Shown: positions 1 to 6,522, numbered from the stretch's first letter. The stretch: 7,789 nt of DNA from Bacillota bacterium (GCA_017420625.1 JAFOIR010000085.1:1-7789); one strand, 5' to 3'. Translations and numbers: made by a program. The notes: generated from the letters alone by a model not told the origin.

Positions 1-1496
1 CGGATGGCCTCTTCCGCCCGGTCATACCCGCCGCCGGCTTTCCCTGCCGCGACTGCCCCGAAGATCGCACTGCCGTGCGCCGGCCCTACCGGAAGCGGTA
101 CTGCCTCCACCGGACGTCCGAGGATATCGGCATACAGCTGCATCGCAAAAGGATTCTTCTGACTGATTCCGCCGGAGGCGAGAACCCTTTCGACCAAAAG
201 TCCGGCCTTTTCGAAGTTTTCGATAATCGTACGGCAGCCAAAGGCTGTCGATTCCAGCAGCGCCCGATAGATATCTTCCGGTCTGGTTTTCTGTGTAATT
301 CCGATCAGCAGTCCGGACAGCGCATAGTCACAGAGCGGACTGCGGTTGCCGTTCAGCCAGTCCAGAGCGATCAGTCCGCTTTCCCCTGGCACTTTCTGCT
401 CCGCCAGGAAAGACAGATAAGTATGGATATCCATTCCTTTGCTGCGCGCTGAGCGATGGATCTCCTCGGTGACATAGTTTTCCACAAAATAGGCAAACAG
501 ATCGCCCACGGACGTCTGTCCGGCTTCATATCCCACCAGTTCGGGCAGGATGCCTCCCGGAACTGCTCCGCAGATGCCCGGGACAGCCAGATCCTTCCTG
601 GAGAGGAGCATCTGGCAGGTCGACGTCCCGATGATCATCAACAGTTCTCCGGGACTTGTGATCCCGCAGGCCGGAACACAGGCATGCGCATCCACCATGC
701 CCACCGCAACGGGCGTTCCTTCATGAAGCCCGAGCGTGAAAGCCATCTGTGGGGTAAGCCGGCCGGCCATGCGGCCGATCGGTACAACAGGGGATGGGAG
801 TTTGCAGAGGAATTCTTCTGCCGGCAGCCCGACTTTTTCAAGAACTTTTCTGATCGGATATCCGCTTTCCGGACGATAATAGGCTTTGTAGCCTGCCGCA
901 CAGCCGCCCCGGATTTTTGTATGGGTCAGTTCTCCAACGATCCAGTCCGCAACTTCCGCATATTCGGCCATTTCAGCAAACAGCTCGGGTGCGCATTCCT
1001 TCATTTCCCACATCCGTGGGAAAAGGCTTTCTGCGGAGATATTGCCTCCGAAGCGTTCTAAAAGATCCGGCTGGACCAGCCGGGCAGCTTCTGTCAGTTT
1101 CTCCGCATGGCGGGCAGCGCCGTGGTGCTTCCACATCTTGATGTACGCCTGTGGTTCATGCATGTATTTTTCTAAGGACGCCAGGGGATGTCCTGCCTGA
1201 TCAAGCGGCAGGATGCTGCAGGAAGTTGCATCGATCCCTATCCCGACGATCTCTTCTGCCATCACACCGGAAAGCCCGACCGCTTCCTTGACACAGCCTG
1301 AGAGTGCCTCCAGATAATCCGCCGGGACCTGAAGAGCCGCCTCTTCCATAAGAGGCGTTCCGTCCGGCAGTTCCCGGCTGAGTACTCCGTGCCGATAGTC
1401 CGTACTTGCGGTTGAAACGATCTCCCCCGTCTGCACGTCCACAACAACTGCGCGGGCCGAGAGCGTTCCAAAGTCGATTCCGATCGTATAGCTCAT
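1..1496 (-). CDS. araB: L-ribulokinase, FGGY family (C-terminus cut by window edge)
   Basis: Phosphorylates L-ribulose with ATP to L-ribulose 5-phosphate, the second step of cytoplasmic L-arabinose breakdown. The minus frame is open for 498 codons with no stop before base 1; AraB proteins are usually about 560 residues, so roughly the last 60 are missing. Recognisable FGGY/AraB parts, in order: N-terminal phosphate-binding GIDFGT (residues 6-11); GIDATSCSILPL; GMVDAH with the likely catalytic base Asp269; IIGTSTCQM; LDWLNGNRSP; and ASGGISQKNPFAMQLYADILGRP-type text (ASGGISQKNP then LYADILGRP), which closely follows known AraB sequences. Start at 1496 is chosen because GGAGG sits five bases upstream; an in-frame ATG at 1517 (seven codons longer) has only a weak AGGA. 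It is divergent from the araM-type gene, with 80 bp between them. Identity is confident; whether araA or araD lies beyond the left edge cannot be seen. Confidence 0.95.
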   Translation of the reverse strand, partial: MSYTIGIDFGTLSARAVVVDVQTGEIVSTASTDYRHGVLSRELPDGTPLMEEAALQVPADYLEALSGCVKEAVGLSGVMAEEIVGIGIDATSCSILPLDQAGHPLASLEKYMHEPQAYIKMWKHHGAARHAEKLTEAARLVQPDLLERFGGNISAESLFPRMWEMKECAPELFAEMAEYAEVADWIVGELTHTKIRGGCAAGYKAYYRPESGYPIRKVLEKVGLPAEEFLCKLPSPVVPIGRMAGRLTPQMAFTLGLHEGTPVAVGMVDAHACVPACGITSPGELLMIIGTSTCQMLLSRKDLAVPGICGAVPGGILPELVGYEAGQTSVGDLFAYFVENYVTEEIHRSARSKGMDIHTYLSFLAEQKVPGESGLIALDWLNGNRSPLCDYALSGLLIGITQKTRPEDIYRALLESTAFGCRTIIENFEKAGLLVERVLASGGISQKNPFAMQLYADILGRPVEAVPLPVGPAHGSAIFGAVAAGKAGGGYDRAEEAI

Positions 1497-1509
1497 CTTG
1501 TCCTCCGTC

Positions 1510-1538
1510 TTGCACATAGATTATCCTAATGATACAAT
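1510..1538 (+). promoter_or_regulatory. Possible promoter for araM-type gene
   Basis: TTGCAC (1510-1515) is separated by exactly 17 bases from TACAAT (1533-1538). The -10 box matches five of six consensus bases and the -35 box three of six. Transcription would begin near 1545, giving a leader of about 30 nt before the ATG at 1577. The -35 box lies inside the araB leader, so the two divergent promoters overlap almost completely. Confidence 0.5.
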
Positions 1539-1558
1539 AAAACGCGAAGAAAAATCAA
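1529..1558 (-). promoter_or_regulatory. Possible promoter for araB
   Basis: On the minus strand TTGATT (1558-1553) is followed after 18 bases by TATCAT (1534-1529), a fair sigma-A match placed 32 bases before the chosen araB start. It overlaps the opposing promoter candidate for the dehydrogenase gene, so the two could interfere or share a regulator. No clear AraR-type palindrome was seen here. Confidence 0.4.
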
Positions 1559-1576
1559 CAGAAAGAAGAGTTCCTG

Positions 1577-2971
1577 ATGATCCATTCCTATACACCGTTC
1601 GATTTTGCACCGCTCATCCGCCCTGAAGGTTTTCGCTGTGCCTGCGGAAAGATCCACCGTGCCGATATCCGGCTTCTCTCGGTGGGTCCGGATATTCTGT
1701 CCTCTGTACCGGATATGCTGGAGCGCCTTGACTTTCGTCATCCTATGCTGGTTGCTGATACCAACACCTTTGAAGCTGTCGGCAAAGAAGTGGTAACTAT
1801 ATTGGAAAACCATGGACTCTCCTGTCAGGTATTTGTTTTTCCTCCGGTACCTGGCGGGCGAAAGCTGCAGCCGGACGAAGCAGCCGTCCAAGCAATCAGA
1901 CATGCCTTCGATCCGGCCTGTGATCTCGTTCTGGCTGTCGGGAGCGGCACCATCGGGGATATCTGCAAAGCCGCTTCCACCAGTCTTCATATCCCCCAGA
2001 TCACCGTTGGTTCCGCGCCTTCCATGGATGGTTATACTTCCGCTTCTTCCTCACTGGAACTGAATCATACCAAATCCTCGATTCCAGAGAATGCGCCGAT
2101 CGGCGTCATCTGTGATACGACTGTCATGTCAAAAGCGCCGCTTCGTCTCATTCAGGCCGGCATCGGTGACGTCCTTGCCAAAGTTCATTCACTGATCGAA
2201 TGGAAGATCGCGGCACTCATCCGCGGTGAAGCTTATTGTGAACCCACTGCCAAGCTGGTTCGCTTTGCCTATGACCGGGTCGTTTCCGGAATGGACAGCG
2301 CCGTCCGCCGGGAAGAAGACGGCATCCGGGCTGTAATCGAAGGGCTGCTGCTCTCCGGGGTCTGCATGACGCTGGTCGGCACCTCCCGTCCTGCCTCGGG
2401 GCAGGAACACTATTTCTCCCACTGCTTTGAAATGATGGCCATCGCCCGGGGAGAAGAATATGATCTTCACGGAATCTACGTGGGGATCGGCACCTTGCTT
2501 GCCCTTCGGATCCTCAAAAAACTATCTTCACTTGAGCCCACCTATGAGCGCGCGCTCTTTGCTGCGGATCACTTTGACGAAGCCGCCTGGGAAGCGCGCC
2601 TATACCGCGTATTCGGGGAGACCGCTAAGTCTTTTGTCGAACTGGAAAAAAGGACCCTGAAAAATGAAAAAACCCGCCGGATGGAGCGGGTTCAAAGAAT
2701 TCTGGATAACTGGAGCAGTCTCGTCAGCCTGATCCAAAAAGATCTTCCGGATATCGATGCCCTGGAAGAGAAAATGCGCAGGGCCGGTTTGCCTGTCAAT
2801 CCGGCGGATATCGGGCTTTCCACCCAGGACGTCCTGGATGCGTTCGTCTGCTCGCGCGATACCAGAGACAAATACCTCACCAGCAGTCTCATCTGGGATC
2901 TTGGCTATATGGACGAGTTTGAAGCTTGGCTGAAAGACCTGCTTACTCCGGCTGTTCATAAGCAGCAATGA
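1577..2971 (+). CDS. araM: sn-glycerol-1-phosphate dehydrogenase, AraM/EgsA type
   Basis: Member of the iron-containing alcohol dehydrogenase superfamily; AraM/EgsA enzymes reduce dihydroxyacetone phosphate to sn-glycerol 1-phosphate with NAD(P)H in the cytoplasm. Evidence: nucleotide-binding AVGSGTIGDICK (residues 120-131) followed by the family signature TVGSAPSMDGYTSASSSL (143-160). Likely metal ligands are Asp198 (in GIGDVLAK), His278 (in GQEHYFSH) and His298 (in DLHGIYVG); their 80- and 20-residue spacing resembles that in known family members. At 464 residues it is longer than Bacillus AraM (about 394); much of the excess is after residue 310, including a charged helical stretch around 350-405. 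The start has only a weak AGAAGAG upstream. AraM is found in Bacillus arabinose operons, which fits the araB neighbour, but here it is divergent rather than co-transcribed. Its 3' end overlaps the convergent lipoprotein gene. The physiological role of bacterial glycerol 1-phosphate here is inferred only. Confidence 0.88.
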   Translation: MIHSYTPFDFAPLIRPEGFRCACGKIHRADIRLLSVGPDILSSVPDMLERLDFRHPMLVADTNTFEAVGKEVVTILENHGLSCQVFVFPPVPGGRKLQPDEAAVQAIRHAFDPACDLVLAVGSGTIGDICKAASTSLHIPQITVGSAPSMDGYTSASSSLELNHTKSSIPENAPIGVICDTTVMSKAPLRLIQAGIGDVLAKVHSLIEWKIAALIRGEAYCEPTAKLVRFAYDRVVSGMDSAVRREEDGIRAVIEGLLLSGVCMTLVGTSRPASGQEHYFSHCFEMMAIARGEEYDLHGIYVGIGTLLALRILKKLSSLEPTYERALFAADHFDEAAWEARLYRVFGETAKSFVELEKRTLKNEKTRRMERVQRILDNWSSLVSLIQKDLPDIDALEEKMRRAGLPVNPADIGLSTQDVLDAFVCSRDTRDKYLTSSLIWDLGYMDEFEAWLKDLLTPAVHKQQ

Positions 2972-4061
2972 TCGCCAGGCGGTATTGCCGCAGGTAATCA
3001 TAATCGACGGCGCTGCCAGTACGGCTGTAATCAGCCATCAGGAGCCAGGCTGTATCCATATCCCACCAGAAGATGGCGCCTTCCTGATTCTCTTCATCGA
3101 TTACCATCGAATAGCCATTTTCTGTCACGATTTTATCTTTCAGAGTTTCTGTAAAAGTAAACACCTCTTCTGCTGCCTGTTCTTCACTCACGTTTGCGAC
3201 CAGGTAGATCAGGCAGTGCATATGGTCGTCGAGTGTATAATCCAGATAATACCAGTCAAGCTCTGATCCCCCTATTTTCCCGCCGGTAAGATCAAGATAT
3301 TCATCTTCCGGCAGCGTCAGATCATAACCGGTCTCTTCTTTGATCAGCGCAAGCGCTTTTTCACCCTCCGTCAGTTCCGGTTCCGGCATCTGGTCCGGTG
3401 TATAAATGAGCTCACTGAAGGTTCGAAGTTCGGCCGTCTCCAGGACAACTGTACCGTTGCCGGTACTGAAATAATCAGAAACAACGTTTCCTCCATCCGC
3501 TTCCACATAGTCTCCGATCAAGGTCTGATAGGGCTGTCCGCAATCCATCACCAGGATCTCATAAAGATCGGATGGTTTCGCCACACTATTCTGAACAAAA
3601 ACGGTCATCTTGTCCAACAGCTCTCTTCTGTCTCCGTGTCCATAGTAGAGGACGCCGTGTGCCGCAAATCCGTAGATTTTCCCTTCAAAATAGATCGGAT
3701 CTTCCTGTTTGAGATCATCCGGCAGACCGGTTTCCTGAAAGGTCTTGCCAAGCCAGTTTGTACAGTGTTCCAGCCTCTCTATATAAATCGTTTTATTCCC
3801 CTGCTTCATATAGATATCTCCATCCTGATGCTGCTCACTTAGCTGCGTTTCTGTTCGGGAGCTTTCCGCCTCTTCTGTACCGGAGCCATCTTTGCCGGAT
3901 GTTTCCTCCGTTTTTGATGATTCTCCGGCTACCGATGTTTCGAACTTACCGGAACTATCTCCTGCAGATGGTTTGTGCGGATCATTCACGCATCCTGCCA
4001 TAAGAATGACCATACTCATGACCAGCAGCAGGGCGAGAAAGTTCTTTGTTTTCATTCCCAT
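2943..4061 (-). CDS. Predicted lipoprotein of unknown function
   Basis: A 372-residue secreted protein. A short basic N-terminus (MGMKTK) and hydrophobic segment (residues 8-22) lead to the lipobox-like LMAGC, with Cys24 the predicted lipidated residue anchoring it to the outer face of the membrane. Residues 25 to about 80 form a Ser/Thr/Glu/Lys-rich flexible linker, then a globular acidic part rich in Tyr, Trp and Asp follows (for example GFAAHGVLYYGHGD and the late IFWWDMD). I recognise no catalytic motif or named family. The start at 4061 is favoured because AGGAGG (4073-4068) lies six bases upstream; an ATG two codons later is too distant. It has no obvious promoter of its own: a terminator-like hairpin and a tRNA gene lie directly upstream. 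The stop codon falls inside the convergent dehydrogenase gene. Probably a real gene, judging by signal peptide and ribosome binding site. Confidence 0.85.
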   Translation of the reverse strand: MGMKTKNFLALLLVMSMVILMAGCVNDPHKPSAGDSSGKFETSVAGESSKTEETSGKDGSGTEEAESSRTETQLSEQHQDGDIYMKQGNKTIYIERLEHCTNWLGKTFQETGLPDDLKQEDPIYFEGKIYGFAAHGVLYYGHGDRRELLDKMTVFVQNSVAKPSDLYEILVMDCGQPYQTLIGDYVEADGGNVVSDYFSTGNGTVVLETAELRTFSELIYTPDQMPEPELTEGEKALALIKEETGYDLTLPEDEYLDLTGGKIGGSELDWYYLDYTLDDHMHCLIYLVANVSEEQAAEEVFTFTETLKDKIVTENGYSMVIDEENQEGAIFWWDMDTAWLLMADYSRTGSAVDYDYLRQYRLAIIAAYEQPE

Positions 4062-4082
4062 GGCAATCCTCCTGATATAAAG

Positions 4083-4111
4083 ATAGGACGCAAAGATTGT
4101 TTGCGTCCTAT
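4083..4111 (-). terminator. Terminator-like hairpin after tRNA-Asp
   Basis: A perfect 12-bp stem (ATAGGACGCAAA pairing with TTTGCGTCCTAT) with a five-base loop, 12 nt after the tRNA end. On the minus strand it is followed by CTTTATAT, a short and interrupted U-rich tail, so termination may be incomplete. The ribosome binding site of the lipoprotein gene starts nine bases beyond the stem, which leaves no room for a separate promoter after the hairpin. Confidence 0.75.
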
Positions 4112-4123
4112 AATCAATTGAAA

Positions 4124-4197
4124 CGACTCGGAAGGGGCTCGAACCCTCGATCTTCGGCGTGACAGGCCGACGCGATAACCAGCTTCGCTACCGAGCC
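4124..4197 (-). tRNA. tRNA-Asp, anticodon GTC
   Basis: A complete 74-nt cloverleaf on the minus strand. Acceptor stem GGCTCGG pairs with CCGAGTC (one G-U pair), discriminator base G; D-stem GCGA/TCGC around AGCTGGTTA; anticodon stem TCGGC/GCCGA around loop CTGTCAC, giving anticodon GTC; five-base variable loop AGATC; T-stem GAGGG/CCCTT around TTCGAGC. The discriminator G and anticodon agree with aspartate identity. The 3' CCA is not encoded (the next bases are TTT), so it must be added after transcription. It has its own promoter upstream and a terminator-like hairpin downstream. Confidence 0.96.
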
Positions 4198-4199
4198 AA

Positions 4200-4264
4200 A
4201 GCGTTCCGCCTGCGGCGGAGCGCTGACAGTACCTTCGGTACTGTAAAAATCGTAGTTGTCTACG
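4200..4264 (-). other. Structured 5' leader of tRNA-Asp (three hairpins)
   Basis: Between promoter and tRNA lie three inverted repeats. In the direction of transcription: CGTAG/CTACG (4264-4251, 5 bp, loop ACAA) followed by ATTTTT; ACAGTACC/GGTACTGT (4244-4226, 8 bp, loop GAA); and AGCGCTCCGCC/GGCGGAACGCT (4224-4200, 11 positions with one C-A mismatch, loop GCA), which ends two bases before the tRNA. They would form a compact structured precursor leader. Whether they guide processing or affect transcription is unknown. Confidence 0.6.
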
Positions 4265-4279
4265 CTTCTGTATACAAGA

Positions 4280-4308
4280 ATTATAAAGGCTATGATGTGG
4301 TTTTTCAA
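4280..4308 (-). promoter_or_regulatory. Strong sigma-A-type promoter of tRNA-Asp
   Basis: On the minus strand TTGAAA (4308-4303) and a perfect TATAAT (4285-4280) are separated by exactly 17 bases. Initiation would fall near 4273, about 76 nt before the mature tRNA. This is the best promoter in the window and the only evident source of transcription for the lipoprotein gene beyond the tRNA. Confidence 0.85.
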
Positions 4309-4347
4309 GCCTTTTTCTTTTGCTTTTTCTTATTTTCCTTCTGAATC

Positions 4348-5142
4348 TTATTCTTTTCCCAGAAATGCCAGAATCCGATCATTAAAGTCCGGCGCTTCTT
4401 CATAGGCTGCATGGCCGAGTCCTTCATACATATGGATCTCACAGCCGAGCGTTTCTGCGATCTGCCGGGATCCTTCCGGAGGAACGACCTTATCATCCTC
4501 TCCTCCGAGAACCAGGGTTGGTGCCTGGATCTTAGATAGTTCCTCCGTTACATCAAAGTCCCGGATCGAACGTGCCAGGACTGCAAACCGCTCCGGACTG
4601 ATCAGTTTCTGTGTCTTCAGAATGAGCGGGAAAAAGCGCCGATACCGTTTCTGATAGCGTTCCGAATACATCGTCTCCAGGATATCCATTCCCAGAGCCT
4701 GCCAGTCGCCTTGTTCCGTCATCCCGATCCAGCGGTCCAGTACAGCACGTGTCGAATCGGTCGCCTTTGGAGCTGTAACCGCCAGTACCATCCGGTGAAC
4801 CAGATCCGGTCGGTCGATCGCCAGTCTCAGTGCGATCATTCCGCCCTGCGAGGTTCCGAAGATATCGGCATTCTTGATCTGCATCTGATCCATTGCCTCG
4901 GCTATTGAATCCGAAAGGTACTCTATCGTGCAGTCTTCCGGGAGCGGCTCCGGCCGGTCAAAGAGAACGACCCGGTATGTTCTGGCATATTTCCGATAAC
5001 CCAGTGCGACCATTGAACCTGCACCGCGGAATTCTTTGATAGTGAGTCCCTGGATCATGATCAGGTCTTTCTTTCCGTTTCCAAATGTAATCACATGAAC
5101 ATTTCCACGGCTTGTTGTCAGATCAAACTCTTTGGCTCCCAT
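4348..5142 (-). CDS. Alpha/beta hydrolase
   Basis: A 264-residue cytoplasmic alpha/beta-hydrolase-fold enzyme (no signal peptide). The nucleophile elbow GTSQGG places Ser98; GGEDDKVVP supplies the acid, most likely Asp217; GLGHAAYEE gives His244. The conserved strand after the start (DLIMIQGL, residues 27-33) would supply the oxyanion hole. Length and motif spacing fit a typical single-domain member; the residues 125-200 between core motifs would be the cap. Substrate cannot be told. The frame extends upstream to an ATG at 5232, but that would overlap the neighbouring gene, and a TATAAT box lies at 5182-5177; the start MGAKEFDL at 5142 is therefore preferred, with a GAGAGGAAG motif somewhat far upstream. 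No terminator is visible after its stop, so read-through toward the tRNA unit is possible. Confidence 0.9.
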   Translation of the reverse strand: MGAKEFDLTTSRGNVHVITFGNGKKDLIMIQGLTIKEFRGAGSMVALGYRKYARTYRVVLFDRPEPLPEDCTIEYLSDSIAEAMDQMQIKNADIFGTSQGGMIALRLAIDRPDLVHRMVLAVTAPKATDSTRAVLDRWIGMTEQGDWQALGMDILETMYSERYQKRYRRFFPLILKTQKLISPERFAVLARSIRDFDVTEELSKIQAPTLVLGGEDDKVVPPEGSRQIAETLGCEIHMYEGLGHAAYEEAPDFNDRILAFLGKE

Positions 5143-5176
5143 GGCACTCGTCTTCCTCTCTCTTGTATCTGCCTCT

Positions 5177-5205
5177 ATTATAGCCTGCTTCACCGGAAAA
5201 GAAAA
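5177..5205 (-). promoter_or_regulatory. Promoter of the alpha/beta hydrolase
   Basis: A perfect -10 box TATAAT (5182-5177) lies in the 64-bp gap before the hydrolase start. The base run 17 bp upstream, TTTTCT (5205-5200), is a poor -35 box and reaches to the end of the upstream gene. The box supports separate transcription of the hydrolase and the shorter start. Confidence 0.5.
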
Positions 5206-5206
5206 G

Positions 5207-6046
5207 TCACAGCTGCGCGTCCGGCTGATCAAAGAATTTTTGCTGGATCGTCCGGATCACTTCGTCCTTTGTAAGCGGATGCGTGCTGGTTTCAGTTGTC
5301 ACGATCAGCTGATCTCCAAGGCAGATGCCACGGGAAGCATAGTTTTCTATCTTGCTGCACGCTTCTTTTAAATAACCTGGCTGATCAAACAGTCCGAAGT
5401 GTTCCCAATAATACAGCTTCAGATTCCCCGGATGCATGATCGTGAAATCACAGATGATGGAGCCTTTACCTTCTCCCAGTCTTTCTTCATAATGAAAAGC
5501 CAGATTTTCATTCATCAGTTGTTCCGCAATCAGTCTTTCTGATTTTGATCGGACAAAAAAGTCTCCCTCTACCTGCACATTCAGCTGTTCCGGATGGAAA
5601 CTGCTGTTATCCGGATAGTTTGTATTCTTCCAGTTTTCGATCTGTCTCTGTTTTTGTGTGCGAAATCGGCTCAGCAGTCTGACATATTCCGGATCTTTCA
5701 GAATTCGCTCTTCCCGGCTGACAAAAGTTGATGAAGGCTCCCTGCTTTTTTCTCTGATTTTGAGATATTTTTCTACGGCTGATAATTCTTCCTGCGCATC
5801 TTCCAGCTTTGCCTGGTAAAGCGTTGACAGCGCATACATTTCCGCTTCCTGCTGATTTGTCTTGGAAAGATAAGTTCTTTGCCTGATTCCCTCTTTGGAT
5901 TTTTGATGCAGATACCATTTGATATAGCCTCCATCCCGCTGCAGATGGAGCTTTCCCTGCGGCAGATTCATCAGCTTGATTCTGATCTTTTGTATTTTCT
6001 GAATCAATTCTTCACGACGGCTCTGCATTTTCTGATAATCATTCAT
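5207..6046 (-). CDS. PD-(D/E)XK nuclease-like protein
   Basis: A 279-residue protein in two parts. Residues 1-140 are highly charged and mostly helical, with probable coiled-coil stretches (about 5-28 and 63-105) around a short GGYIKWYLH segment (39-47). Residues 160-255 resemble a PD-(D/E)XK nuclease core: SKSERLIAEQL with Glu170, IICDFTI with Asp200, YYWEHFG with Glu215 and His216, and a following helix with Lys232 (EACSKIENYA). Proteins with the pattern SKSE...DF...WEHFG are, from memory, common uncharacterised accessory proteins in Firmicutes; nuclease activity is inferred from motifs only. The start at 6046 is chosen for AAGGAGG eight bases upstream; an ATG ten codons earlier (6076) has a weaker GAGGGG. 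The hairpin array lies immediately upstream, separated by about 160 bp. Alternative reading: a degenerate, non-catalytic nuclease fold used for DNA or RNA binding. Confidence 0.8.
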   Translation of the reverse strand: MNDYQKMQSRREELIQKIQKIRIKLMNLPQGKLHLQRDGGYIKWYLHQKSKEGIRQRTYLSKTNQQEAEMYALSTLYQAKLEDAQEELSAVEKYLKIREKSREPSSTFVSREERILKDPEYVRLLSRFRTQKQRQIENWKNTNYPDNSSFHPEQLNVQVEGDFFVRSKSERLIAEQLMNENLAFHYEERLGEGKGSIICDFTIMHPGNLKLYYWEHFGLFDQPGYLKEACSKIENYASRGICLGDQLIVTTETSTHPLTKDEVIRTIQQKFFDQPDAQL

Positions 6047-6094
6047 AGATATTTCCTCCTTCAGATTAACGGGCATATTTACCCCTCTATATAT

Positions 6095-6123
6095 ATTATC
6101 GTTATCTTTACAGAGGATTTTGA
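6095..6123 (-). promoter_or_regulatory. Weak promoter candidate for nuclease-like gene
   Basis: In the AT-rich stretch before the gene, GATAAT (6100-6095) follows TCAAAA (6123-6118) at 17 bases. The -10 is good and the -35 poor. The surrounding TATATATA makes other -10 choices possible. If this is the start site, the hairpin array lies outside the mRNA; otherwise it would be leader RNA. Confidence 0.3.
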
Positions 6124-6206
6124 AAATATTTTTTTGAGGCTTTCTGAGGTTGACAAATCAGGAAGGGCTGTTCTCACACGATTATAGAAAGCAGCTTCAG
6201 CCCGGT

Positions 6207-6216
6207 GTGTCGGTCA
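6207..6216. repeat. Half-copy of the array hairpin (right arm only)
   Basis: GTGTCGGTCA is a right arm without a matching left arm at the expected place. It sits 18 nt before the first full hairpin, the same linker length as elsewhere, so it probably marks a decayed ninth unit. It is perfectly complementary over 10 bp to TGACCGACAC (6238-6247) within the next unit. Confidence 0.6.
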
Positions 6217-6234
6217 TATCACCAAAAAGTGCGT

Positions 6235-6258
6235 GTTTGACCGACACGTCGGTCAAAC
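6235..6258. repeat. Array hairpin 1
   Basis: Perfect 11-bp arms GTTTGACCGAC (6235-6245) and GTCGGTCAAAC (6248-6258) around a central AC. As RNA the innermost pair would open to give a four-base loop. Confidence 0.9.
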
Positions 6259-6277
6259 TGTGGCAAATTTTCTTATC

Positions 6278-6308
6278 CGACCGAAGGAACTAGCAGCAGC
6301 ATCGGTCG
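6278..6308. repeat. Array hairpin 2 (long loop)
   Basis: Arms CGACCGA (6278-6284) and TCGGTCG (6302-6308), 7 bp, enclose a 17-base loop containing GCAGCAGC. The loop is the longest fully unpaired one in the array, while linkers on both sides keep the standard 19 nt. Confidence 0.8.
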
Positions 6309-6327
6309 TTATCTCAAAAATGTCTTT

Positions 6328-6349
6328 TTTGACCGACACGTCGGTCAAA
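6328..6349. repeat. Array hairpin 3
   Basis: Arms TTTGACCGAC (6328-6337) and GTCGGTCAAA (6340-6349) around AC; the core is identical to hairpin 1. Pairing can extend outward by a T-G and two T-A pairs. Confidence 0.9.
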
Positions 6350-6366
6350 GAAAGTTTAAAGTGTCT

Positions 6367-6392
6367 TTCCGACCGACGGCTGTCGGTCGGAA
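6367..6392. repeat. Array hairpin 4
   Basis: Arms TTCCGACCGAC (6367-6377) and GTCGGTCGGAA (6382-6392), a perfect 11 bp with loop GGCT. The CC/GG pairs replace the TT/AA of hairpins 1 and 3, a compensatory change on both arms. Confidence 0.9.
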
Positions 6393-6410
6393 TGTGGCAT
6401 TTCTCCTGTT

Positions 6411-6429
6411 TGACCGAATTATTCGGTCA
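6411..6429. repeat. Array hairpin 5
   Basis: Arms TGACCGAA (6411-6418) and TTCGGTCA (6422-6429), 8 bp with loop TTA. It differs from the others in having an A/T pair where hairpins 1, 3, 4 and 8 have C/G. Confidence 0.85.
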
Positions 6430-6448
6430 TAAGAGCATAAAAACCATT

Positions 6449-6484
6449 TGGCGACCGAAACACTCGCAGGAGTGTCGGTCGCCA
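6449..6484. repeat. Array hairpin 6 (extended stem)
   Basis: Outer arms TGGCGACCG (6449-6457) and CGGTCGCCA (6476-6484) pair over 9 bp. An inner 6-bp stem ACACTC/GAGTGT (6460-6465 and 6470-6475) closes a GCAG loop, offset by two extra A bases on the left side. This gives a 15-bp bulged stem, the longest in the array. Confidence 0.88.
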
Positions 6485-6502
6485 GCTTGATTTTTTGTGT
6501 AT

Positions 6503-6522
6503 TTGACCGAGGTGTCGGTCAA
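6503..6522. repeat. Array hairpin 7
   Basis: Arms TTGACCGA (6503-6510) and TCGGTCAA (6515-6522), 8 bp with loop GGTG, extendable outward by a T-G pair. Confidence 0.85.

Noticed and set aside
456..1061. Plus-strand reading frame of 201 residues
   Set aside because: It is antisense to a clearly coding stretch of ribulokinase with intact family motifs; a GC-rich shadow frame.
5143..5232. Longer N-terminus of the hydrolase starting at 5232
   Set aside because: It would overlap the upstream gene, lacks a ribosome binding site and would place the TATAAT box inside the coding region; the added residues do not look like part of the fold.
6047..6076. Longer start of the nuclease-like gene at 6076
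   Set aside because: A GAGGGG lies upstream, but the AAGGAGG before the ATG at 6046 is much stronger and would otherwise be wasted inside the coding sequence. Not fully excluded.
6165..6203. GGGCTG/CAGCCC inverted repeat before the half-unit
   Set aside because: Only six base pairs with a 27-base loop; not distinguishable from chance.
6233..6490. Plus-strand reading frame of 85 residues over the hairpin array
   Set aside because: It is made almost wholly of the repeats, has no convincing ribosome binding site and no recognisable protein features.
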